50,715 bases of DNA, from the NCBI GenBank assembly GCA_026710545.1, contig JAPOQU010000008.1, positions 1 to 50,715 on the forward strand, written 5' to 3'. The stretch's first letter is position 1, and each line of letters opens with the position of its first letter. This stretch comes from Gammaproteobacteria bacterium (GTDB taxonomy: Bacteria > Pseudomonadota > Gammaproteobacteria > Eutrophobiales > Eutrophobiaceae). A model generated the notes under the pieces. The model saw nothing but the letters and a program-made list of their open reading frames with translations, searched no databases and was not told where the DNA came from. Shown here one piece after another: positions 44,219 through 50,715 of the stretch. The translations under genes were made by a program, and so were the position numbers.

Positions 44219-47200
44219 TCAAGTGATGAACACCTCATCCGGCAGTGGGTCGGTAATGTCCAGGAACCAGATAGCGCCCCCGCCGACGTCCATGAGATCC
44301 AACTCCATATCGTTGTTGGCATTCAGGAAAAGGTTCAGTTCATAATCATCGTCCAGGCTGAACGCGGTCAGGTCTATCTTGTCTTCGGCGGGGTTGAAGT
44401 CATCAATCGTGTCTATTCCACCCCATACAACATCAGGTTTCAGCGCCATGACCACGGTGTCAGGTCCCTCCCCGAGGTGTATCCTGTTATCTCCCGCGCC
44501 CGGATGGAAGATATTATTCCCTGCTTCGTTTGCTCTCAGTCGATCATCCCCCGGCCCGCCGTACAAGGTATTATTGCCACCCATGCTGATAATGTCATCA
44601 TCGCCCGGCCCACCGTACAGGGTATCGTTGCCGGTGTTGGAAAAGATTTCGTCATTTCCGGGGCCGCCCTGAATGGTGATATCGTCACTGGATAAGCCTG
44701 GATAGAAAGTAAACGTTCCTGTTGAAGCATACGATTCATGCGCTTGGATGTCGGGACCGAACAGGTGATCGCGATAGTCCGAACCGACGATGATTTCGAT
44801 ATCGCTCAGTGTATCGCCTTCCGTGTGCAGGATGCCGGACGTGTCCTGGCTGTAATCGGCAGTGTCCATGCCGGGGCCGCCGTTCAGGACGTCGGCGCCC
44901 TGCCCGCCGCGCAACACGTCATCCCCCGAGCCACCCTGCAATATGTCATCACCGTTCAGTCCGGCCAGGACGTTATTGCCGGCAGCGCCGATTAACGTGT
45001 CGTCATGGTTTGAACCGGTCAGGTTCTCGATGGAAAGCAGCGTATTCTGTCTGGCCAGGTTGCCCGATTCCGCCGGGTCGTCCAGGTTTGCCGTGATGCC
45101 GGCGGCGGCAAATTCAAAACTCGCGGTGTCCCGGCCCGGCCCGCCGTCCAGGGTATTGCGGCCCGGCCCGCCTTGCAGGACGTCGTTGCCGGCGCCGCCC
45201 CTGAGTTGGTCGTCGCCCGTCCCGCCGTTAAGCTTGTCATCGCCCAATCCGCCGTACAAGGTATCGTTGCCCTCTCCACCCAGCAGGAGGTCATTGCCGC
45301 CGCCGGGCCCGCCATACAAGGTATCGTGCCCGGCGCCGCCATTGAGGACATTGTCCCGCCGGTCACCGGCCAGTACGTCGTTATATGCTGACCCCGCCAG
45401 GTTCTCGATATCAGGCAATGATTCGGTCCCTGTGCTCCCGTCGGCCTGCCGGTATGCAACGGAAACGGTGTTGCCGAAGGTGTCGCCTCCGGCATCGCCG
45501 CCCGCGGCTACCAGCGAGTGCAGTCGCACCGTAACGGCATTGTCCGAGCCGGAATAATCAGCGGTGTCAAGACCCGCTCCGCCAGTCAATACATCAGCGC
45601 CCGGACCGCCGCGCAATGTATCATCGCCGTTGCCGCCATCCAGGATGTCGTTATCCATGCCGCCGCTGAGGAAATCGTGTCCGGCCTGGCCGGCGAGCAC
45701 GTCCATGCCAAGTCCGCCGAACAGGGAGTCATCGCCGCTGCCGCCTGACAACGTATCATCACCGCCGCCCGGGCCGCCGTACAGTTTGTCGTTACCGGCA
45801 TGACCGCTCAACACGTTATCCCGCCGGTCGCCGGCCAGTACGTCGTCGTAGTCCGATCCGGCCAGGTTCTCGATATCGGGCAGGGTTTCTGTTGCCGTCG
45901 TGCCGTCGGGCTGTACGTAGGAGACGGTCACGGTAGCGCCGAAGACATCTCCCTCTGCGTCGCCACCGGTGGCCAGTAAAGAATGCAAGCGCACGGTGAC
46001 CGGCGTATCGGAACCCAGGTAACTCGCCGTATCAAGGCCTGGCCCGCCGCTCAGGACGTCGGCGCCTGCCCCACCCGCCAGGACGTTATCCCCGGCATCA
46101 CCGGTTAAACTGTCGTTGTGTGCGGAGCCCGTCAGGTTCTCAATGGACAGGAACGTATCGCCCGCGGCAGCGCCGCCGGTGATGCTGCCGGCGGCCAGGT
46201 TTATCTCAACCCTGGTGTTGGAGGTGGAGTAAGCAGCAGTGTCCCGGCCCGGCCCGCCGTCCAACCGGTCGGCGCCGGGACCGCCCTCCAGAATGTTGTC
46301 GCCGGCAGCGCCGGTCAAGGTGTCCCGGTAAGGCGAACCGGTAAGGTTTTCGATTGAAATCAAGGTATCGCCGGTTGCATCGCCCCCTGAAGCAGTGTTG
46401 GCGCCCAGGCGCACATCCACGCTGGCAGGGGAGTCAGAGTAATCGGCGGTATCACTGCCGGTGTGTCCGTCCAGTATGTCGCCACCGGGTCCGCCGCGCA
46501 GCGTGTCGTTTCCGGGCCCGCCCAGCAATGTGTCATCACCGGCATTGCCAACGAGATCATTGTCAATGATATTGCCGGTAATGTGATCATCGCCCACGCC
46601 GCCTGCGGCCCGCTCAATCCAGGTGTCGGGGCCGATGATGATGTTACCCGGCGTGTTATAGACATCCGAGGTCCAGTAGGGGTTCAGGTTAAGGCGCAAG
46701 GCATGGCGATGCACAGCCGGGTCGTGGTCGGAGAAATCCAGCGTGTCATAACCGCCGGTATCCACCAGGGTCAGCGCGTAATTTTCCTCGGCCATGTCCG
46801 GAAAGTAGTGTTCCAGGAAGGAATCGGTATCGGCATTGACGCCATAGACCGTATCGCCGTGGTGGATTGCTTCGCCCTTGCCGTACAGCAATTGAATGAC
46901 CAGGATATCTGCGAGCATCGGGGTAACGGGTTCATACGGGATTGCACGCTCTCCTTCATCCAGAGGATTGAAATAGGTCATGACGGTGAAGCGGTCATGA
47001 TCATTGGGCAGCACGCGTGCATCGAGTTGGTCCAAAGGGTCGCCGTTTCTGAACGTTCCCCCACTGTACGGTCCAGGATGATCCAGGCTGAGAGAGTGAC
47101 CGATTTCATGGATATAGGCAGATATACTATTTGAAGCATCGTAGAAACTTGTTGGCACGTTTATTGTGCCGTTGATTTCCCACCTGCCGCTCGGCCAATC

Positions 47201-47593
47201 GTATCCTCTTTCATAACCGGCAATATAATTGCTTCCTGTTGCGGCGCCGGCGTCTTCATTGGTGAAAAGCAGCACAGGCGCATGGTCATCGGCGACAGGA
47301 CGGTTGTCGATGGCGACGGTATGGCCGATAAGCAGGGCCCAGGATTCGGTTGCGCGTAAAGCAACCTGCTGTTGTTCAGGCGGCAATGATTCGACGTGGA
47401 CGGTAATGACACCGTTCCGGATTGGGACTGTGTGGCTGCTTAAGTACGAGTTGATTGCTTCGGTAAATGCTGCGTCACTCAAATCATAGCCTTCACCATA
47501 GAGACGTTTAATCAATCGCCACAGTGAGTTACCAGGTGGATTGAGGTTATACGGGGATGCCTCTGTCCCCCAAAGGGTTTGTTCAGCAGTCAT
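44219..47593 (-). CDS. Serralysin-type RTX metalloprotease (M10B)
   Basis: A 1124-aa secreted zinc protease. The zinc motif HEIGHSLSLDH (His162, Glu163, His166, His172) and Met-turn VMTYF (Met205) identify the M10B catalytic domain at the N-terminus, without a Sec signal. Residues about 330-1060 are many GGxGxDxLx calcium-binding nonapeptides (RTX) grouped in repeats with IENLxGSxxxDxLxG linkers. The C-terminal segment (DDFNPAEDKIDLTAF to DEVFIT) is the type I secretion signal and ends in a hydrophobic motif, as in serralysins. No HlyB/D/TolC-type secretion genes are in the window. It converges on the beta-rich gene and is probably a solitary exoenzyme. Confidence 0.92.
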   Translation of the reverse strand: MTAEQTLWGTEASPYNLNPPGNSLWRLIKRLYGEGYDLSDAAFTEAINSYLSSHTVPIRNGVITVHVESLPPEQQQVALRATESWALLIGHTVAIDNRPVADDHAPVLLFTNEDAGAATGSNYIAGYERGYDWPSGRWEINGTINVPTSFYDASNSISAYIHEIGHSLSLDHPGPYSGGTFRNGDPLDQLDARVLPNDHDRFTVMTYFNPLDEGERAIPYEPVTPMLADILVIQLLYGKGEAIHHGDTVYGVNADTDSFLEHYFPDMAEENYALTLVDTGGYDTLDFSDHDPAVHRHALRLNLNPYWTSDVYNTPGNIIIGPDTWIERAAGGVGDDHITGNIIDNDLVGNAGDDTLLGGPGNDTLRGGPGGDILDGHTGSDTADYSDSPASVDVRLGANTASGGDATGDTLISIENLTGSPYRDTLTGAAGDNILEGGPGADRLDGGPGRDTAAYSTSNTRVEINLAAGSITGGAAAGDTFLSIENLTGSAHNDSLTGDAGDNVLAGGAGADVLSGGPGLDTASYLGSDTPVTVRLHSLLATGGDAEGDVFGATVTVSYVQPDGTTATETLPDIENLAGSDYDDVLAGDRRDNVLSGHAGNDKLYGGPGGGDDTLSGGSGDDSLFGGLGMDVLAGQAGHDFLSGGMDNDILDGGNGDDTLRGGPGADVLTGGAGLDTADYSGSDNAVTVRLHSLVAAGGDAGGDTFGNTVSVAYRQADGSTGTESLPDIENLAGSAYNDVLAGDRRDNVLNGGAGHDTLYGGPGGGNDLLLGGEGNDTLYGGLGDDKLNGGTGDDQLRGGAGNDVLQGGPGRNTLDGGPGRDTASFEFAAAGITANLDDPAESGNLARQNTLLSIENLTGSNHDDTLIGAAGNNVLAGLNGDDILQGGSGDDVLRGGQGADVLNGGPGMDTADYSQDTSGILHTEGDTLSDIEIIVGSDYRDHLFGPDIQAHESYASTGTFTFYPGLSSDDITIQGGPGNDEIFSNTGNDTLYGGPGDDDIISMGGNNTLYGGPGDDRLRANEAGNNIFHPGAGDNRIHLGEGPDTVVMALKPDVVWGGIDTIDDFNPAEDKIDLTAFSLDDDYELNLFLNANNDMELDLMDVGGGAIWFLDITDPLPDEVFIT

Positions 47594-47668
47594 TTTCTTT
47601 GAGCAATTTTACCCTGTTTTTGTTGCCGATGTGCAGCAGACAAAATCTCATTTGACCTGGTCAGTTGA

Positions 47669-47923
47669 CCAGGTTATATTATTGGATATGTAGGGCAACT
47701 GCGCACCTGGATTTCGGAAACACTGCAGGCGCTTCGTGCAGAGACCATCCCTGTTACGCATGAAATAGCCCTGGCTGCCTACGAACTTCCCGGGGAATTC
47801 CACCGCGACCCTGCCGACAGGATACTGGTTGCTACGGCAGTTGTGCATAATTTCACCTTGATGACCGCAGATAATCGAATCCTGGAATATCCTCACCTGC
47901 TCTCTCATGACGCAGGGACTTGA
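47669..47923 (+). pseudogene. PIN-domain (VapC-type) toxin remnant
   Basis: The frame has no start codon but reads, after an in-frame stop at 47666, GQLRTWISETLQALRAET, ELPGEFHRDPADRILVATA and LMTADNRILEYPHL, then a stop. RDPADRxLxATA and TADxRIL are the C-terminal acidic and structural motifs of VapC-type PIN ribonucleases. The N-terminal half with the first catalytic Asp is missing, so it is inactive. An 8-bp-arm inverted repeat (CCTGGTCA/TGACCAGG, 47656-47673) lies at its truncated edge. Confidence 0.78.
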
Positions 47924-47927
47924 GGGG

Positions 47928-49109
47928 TCAGGCCAGTCCGCTCAATTCTTCCATTAACACCTGCAATGGCGCCGTCTCAACATTGCTGCCTTGTACAAAA
48001 CTGTGCTTTCCGGGATAAATCACCAAGCGCCGTTTTGCTTCGATATCATCGCTGCCGATATGGAAGCCGGCAGAGGGTTTTGGCTGCGTCAAGGAGCGCT
48101 TTATTTCTATCGCCCAGCGCAGGTCCGGCGCAAACTCCAGCACCAGGTCAATCTCGGCGCCTCTTGCTGAACGATAAAAGAACGGCTGTACCCAGTCAGG
48201 AGCGGCGGCCAGGATATTCTCCACGACAAACCCTTCCCAACTCATACCTGCAACGGGATGACCCAATACGGCTTCAAGGGATCCGAGATTGAGCAAGCTG
48301 TGTACGATACCGCTGTCCCGCAGGTAAATTTTCGGGGAGCGCACCAACCGCTTTTTGACACTGCCGTGCCAGGGTTGCAGGTGCCGGACCAGCAACAGGT
48401 CAACAAGCAGATCTATATAGCGATTCACGGTTCGGGTATCGACTGCCAACGCTGACGCCAGACTGGAGGCATTCAGGAGACTTCCCTGATAATGCGCAAG
48501 CATAGTCCAGAAGCGTCTGAGCGTCTCACCCGGGACCCGGGCATCAAACCGGGGAATGTCCCGTTCGAGATAGGTACGAATAAAATCCCTGCGCCAGGTC
48601 ATGCTCGACCTGTCGGATTTTGCCAGGAATGCATTGGGAAAACCTCCCCGCAGCCATAAGCTGTCTTCAGATTCGGGGATACCCGCGGCATTTGTTTCCA
48701 ACAGGTTCAATGGCCCCAGTTCCCGGTAGGCAATGCGTCCTGCCAGCGATTCAGAGGTCTGGCGCAACAGGTCTATGGATGCAGAGCCCAGCAGCAGAAA
48801 CTTTCCGGTACCGCGCCCTTCCTGCCGATAGGAATCGATTAAACCCCGGATTGATTCGAACAAATCCGGGACGCGCTGGATCTCATCCAGGATGACCAGT
48901 TTATCCGCATGGCGTGACAGAATATCGCGAGGATTGTCGAATATCGGTATGGTCTGGGGATCTTCCAGGTCGAAATAGACTGAGTCACGGTTTTTTGCTA
49001 TCTGCCGAGCCAGGGTGGTTTTGCCGACCTGGCGCGAGCCAAGCAACGCAACGGCGGCCTGTTCAGACAGGAGCCGTTCAATGGATTGATGGATATGGCG
49101 ATTTATCAT
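47928..49109 (-). CDS. AAA ATPase with DUF4143
   Basis: A 393-aa ATPase of the AAA_14-DUF4143 group. Walker A GSRQVGKTTLARQ is at about residues 24-36 and Walker B KLVILDEIQ at about 90-98. Arg in GSASIDLLRQ and a C-terminal DUF4143 domain containing LRDSGIVHSLLNL and GSRGAEIDLVL-like SARGAEIDLVLEF complete the family pattern. These genes are frequent in accessory regions with toxin-antitoxin loci, but their role is unknown. An 11-bp inverted repeat covers its start codon, suggesting autoregulation. It converges on the PIN remnant. Confidence 0.9.
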   Translation of the reverse strand: MINRHIHQSIERLLSEQAAVALLGSRQVGKTTLARQIAKNRDSVYFDLEDPQTIPIFDNPRDILSRHADKLVILDEIQRVPDLFESIRGLIDSYRQEGRGTGKFLLLGSASIDLLRQTSESLAGRIAYRELGPLNLLETNAAGIPESEDSLWLRGGFPNAFLAKSDRSSMTWRRDFIRTYLERDIPRFDARVPGETLRRFWTMLAHYQGSLLNASSLASALAVDTRTVNRYIDLLVDLLLVRHLQPWHGSVKKRLVRSPKIYLRDSGIVHSLLNLGSLEAVLGHPVAGMSWEGFVVENILAAAPDWVQPFFYRSARGAEIDLVLEFAPDLRWAIEIKRSLTQPKPSAGFHIGSDDIEAKRRLVIYPGKHSFVQGSNVETAPLQVLMEELSGLA

Positions 49110-49147
49110 GTTGTAAAATTAGCATCATAATGCATGTTTTACAACAT
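49108..49147. promoter_or_regulatory. Inverted repeat at the DUF4143 ATPase start
   Basis: ATGTTGTAAAA (49108-49118) and its exact complement TTTTACAACAT (49137-49147) flank an 18-bp AT-rich centre. One arm overlaps the ATPase start codon, so it would act as an operator or mRNA hairpin. Confidence 0.6.
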
Positions 49148-49156
49148 TTATCTATA

Positions 49157-49224
49157 GGGTCAGAGAAAAAACTTTTAGATATATGATGAAACTGCACATT
49201 TCGATGGGTTTTTACTCTGACCCC
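49157..49224. repeat. REPIN-like element, family A
   Basis: GGGTCAGAGAAAAAAC, spacer, GGGTTTTTACTCTGACCCC. The right half matches the element at 18934-19003 (acatttcgatgggtttttac). Confidence 0.8.
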
Positions 49225-49359
49225 ACCCATCTTGATACCTTTTACCATGAAACCTGCTCCAGTCGCAGTAGTTATTGAGCACGGCTCCAATGAGCTTGAA
49301 GTCTCGTTGTAACGGAAAATCACATAAAGATTCGCGTTGACCTGAGATGATACTGCACT

Positions 49360-49629
49360 TCAATTATCGGTAGTGAACTCATTACCCCGTCTTCCGTACA
49401 GCCTGTGCATCTCGCCGGCGGTTTCGGCAAATTCCTCCCGTAGAGTTTCGGGGCCGATGACCTCCACTTGCTCGCCGAAGCCCAGCAACCACCACCGTAG
49501 TTGCAGGGTGTCGCGAACCGTCGCGGTTACCCGCACCCGCCCGTCTGGACAATAGCGCAGGGTCTGGCGCGCGCTGAGCCGGTGCAAGGGCAGGTGCCAG
49601 ACGTCCATAAAATCCCCGAAAGTACACAC
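49360..49629 (-). pseudogene. WYL-domain regulator remnant (C-terminal part)
   Basis: 89 codons reading DGRVRVTATVRDTLQLRWWL, GFGEQVEVIGPETLREEF and a final MHRLY, the C-terminal extension (WCX) of YafY-type WYL transcription factors. The winged-helix DNA-binding domain and WYL core are absent and no frame continues upstream. It is probably a relic of a regulator of the adjacent accessory genes. Confidence 0.75.
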
Positions 49630-49773
49630 CAGGGTTGGAGTGGTCAGACCTTATGGGCCGCAATTATCGGCAAGGTGTTACCTGAGAGCGACCGGTTGGA
49701 GCCGGTAAGGTTGCTGTTATGACGTTATGTCTGACTACTCATTCACCATTCGAAATGAGAGAATGTTGTGGTA

Positions 49774-49801
49774 TATTATTACTACGTACTACTTAATAAT
49801 A
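49774..49801. promoter_or_regulatory. Inverted repeat upstream of the toxin-antitoxin module
   Basis: TATTATTA (49774-49781) and TAATAATA (49794-49801) flank a centre containing the palindrome TACGTA. It is 14 bp before the antitoxin ATG in an AT-rich promoter region, as expected of an RHH-antitoxin operator. Confidence 0.6.
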
Positions 49802-49815
49802 ATACAGGGTTCACT

Positions 49816-50088
49816 ATGGCTACTTCCGTCAAGCTTGATGATGAGTTAAAAAATCGTATCCAGCGCCTTGCCGACACCTGGCAGCGTTCGCCGCATTGGA
49901 TTATGCGCGAAGCCATACGCGAATACGTTGAGCGTGAAGAAGCAAGAGAACGCTTCAAACAGGAGGCCCTGGCGTCGTGGGTCGCATATCAGGAAACCGG
50001 ACGGCACCTGACCGGGCAAGAGGTACACGATTGGCTGGATACCTGGGGTACGGATAATGAAACCGAAGCGCCCCCGTGCCACGAGTAA
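49816..50088 (+). CDS. Ribbon-helix-helix (CopG/ParD-like) antitoxin
   Basis: A 90-aa antitoxin beginning MATSVKLDDELKNRIQRLAD, a standard RHH strand and helix, with a downstream tail (VEREEARERFKQEALASW) that would wrap the toxin. The ATG at 49816 is chosen as the RHH family starts there; the frame is open 16 codons upstream through the AT-rich operator. It overlaps the ParE-type toxin gene by 13 bp and probably autorepresses through the inverted repeat upstream. Confidence 0.9.
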   Translation: MATSVKLDDELKNRIQRLADTWQRSPHWIMREAIREYVEREEARERFKQEALASWVAYQETGRHLTGQEVHDWLDTWGTDNETEAPPCHE

Positions 50089-50369
50089 TTATCACTGAAA
50101 ACGCCGTGCAGGGGTTAGCGCGTTGCAGGCGTTTTTTAGCAGAAAAGAATCCTCAGGCGGCCAGACGCGCCGCTCAAGCTATCGGGCGACAATTCACACT
50201 CCTTGAAACGAACCCTGGTATCGGCAGGCCGCTTGCCGACCATCCGGCCCTTCGTGAACTGGTCATTGGCTTCGGGGACTCCGGCTATATTGCTCTCTAT
50301 CGCCACGACGTGGAACTGGACGCTGCGTTTGTGCTTGCTTTCCGCCACCAGAATGAGCAAGAAACGTAA
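50076..50369 (+). CDS. ParE/RelE-family toxin
   Basis: A 97-aa toxin: VIITENAVQGLARCRRFLAEK, PGIGRPLADHPALRELVIGF and GYIALYRHD are standard ParE/RelE features. Targets in this family are gyrase or mRNA on ribosomes; the class cannot be decided here. It overlaps both the upstream antitoxin gene (13 bp) and the downstream HTH gene (17 bp), so all three are one operon. Confidence 0.9.
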   Translation: MPRVIITENAVQGLARCRRFLAEKNPQAARRAAQAIGRQFTLLETNPGIGRPLADHPALRELVIGFGDSGYIALYRHDVELDAAFVLAFRHQNEQET

Positions 50370-50673
50370 ACTGTTTGATGAACTTATTCAAGGCATTGAA
50401 GACATGCGCGCACATCGTGAAGGGAAAATCACGTTACGAACCCATACAGTACAAGATTTGCCGCCGCTGTCGATTGACGCGGGCTTAATCCGGGAAACCC
50501 GAGAGCAACTCAACGTGTCGCGAGCGGTGTTTGCCCGCCATATTCGCGTGTCTGTACGCACCCTGGAAAACTGGGAGCAGGGACGAGCCAAGCCGAACAC
50601 GCAGGCTGCTGCGCTGATTATGCTGGTTCGTCAGTACCCCGATACGTTGCAAAAACTCCATTCCCTGGCTTGA
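50353..50673 (+). CDS. HTH (NadS/HigA-like) putative antitoxin or regulator
   Basis: A 106-aa protein with an N-terminal KKRKLFDELIQGIEDMRAH, a linker, and a C-terminal Xre-type helix-turn-helix (LIRETREQLNVSRAVFARHI and RVSVRTLENWEQG). This is the NadS/HigA architecture that usually serves as antitoxin for RelE-type toxins. It overlaps the ParE-type gene, so the locus has an RHH antitoxin, a toxin and a second HTH protein. The right window edge is 42 bp beyond its stop. Confidence 0.87.
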   Translation: MSKKRKLFDELIQGIEDMRAHREGKITLRTHTVQDLPPLSIDAGLIRETREQLNVSRAVFARHIRVSVRTLENWEQGRAKPNTQAAALIMLVRQYPDTLQKLHSLA

Positions 50674-50715
50674 GGCCTGACAACTCTGAAGACTTGCTCT
50701 GCCCCGATCGGCACA

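Noticed and set aside
44400-46600. A dense array of short GC-rich repeats resembling a CRISPR
   Set aside because: The repeats are in frame, about 27 bp, vary in sequence and translate to GGxGxDxLx calcium-binding motifs of the RTX protease; there is no constant repeat with unique spacers.

Overview
The window is GC-rich, densely coded bacterial chromosome, most likely from an uncultured, free-living gammaproteobacterium. This is inferred from the mnmG-rsmG-parA-parB housekeeping block, two TonB-dependent receptors, a PA0069-family radical SAM protein, and many oxidative catabolic genes (flavin monooxygenases, Rieske oxygenase, acyl-CoA and aldehyde dehydrogenases, hydantoinase pair). No rRNA, tRNA, CRISPR array or complete insertion sequence was seen.

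Layout. 0.1-7.4 kb: a minus-strand operon of class III aminotransferase, HyuB, HyuA, LLM flavin monooxygenase and alpha/beta hydrolase, with a divergent crotonase closely resembling 6-oxocamphor hydrolase (7.5-8.3 kb). 8.4-11.0 kb: TonB receptor. 11.1-17.6 kb: two diverged copies of a ybdK/radical-SAM gene pair, each broken in a different gene, around a fibronectin-III autotransporter-like protein. 17.7-18.7 kb: an AT-rich gene fusing a dCTP-deaminase/dUTPase-fold domain to a coiled coil and two membrane helices. 19-25.6 kb: an ADP-forming acyl-CoA synthetase, then parB, parA, rsmG, mnmG. 25.9-29.4 kb: Asp/Glu-racemase-family protein, MFS transporter, an exported unknown and a membrane protein.

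29.5-44.2 kb is the most interesting part: a catabolic locus with a TonB receptor, FAD monooxygenase, aldehyde dehydrogenase, acyl-CoA-dehydrogenase-like protein, two-domain nitrilase, SDR, Rieske oxygenase, alpha/beta hydrolase, an internally duplicated beta-rich protein, and TWO proteins of the red chlorophyll catabolite reductase / ferredoxin-dependent bilin reductase superfamily. An identical 19-bp sequence lies 26-28 nt upstream of the TonB receptor and Rieske starts, in the same orientation, which suggests a co-regulated set. The inference is uptake and breakdown of a linear tetrapyrrole or related pigment. The gene families are seen; the substrate is not proven.

44.2-50.7 kb: a serralysin-type RTX protease, then a decaying accessory stretch with a PIN-toxin remnant, an AAA/DUF4143 ATPase, a WYL-regulator remnant and an RHH-ParE-HTH toxin-antitoxin module.

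Palindromic REP/REPIN-like elements of at least four families are scattered between genes, one lies in frame inside hyuA, and one marks a breakpoint of the ybdK/radical-SAM duplication. No RAYT-type transposase is present in the window, so the elements would have to be mobilised from elsewhere in the genome.
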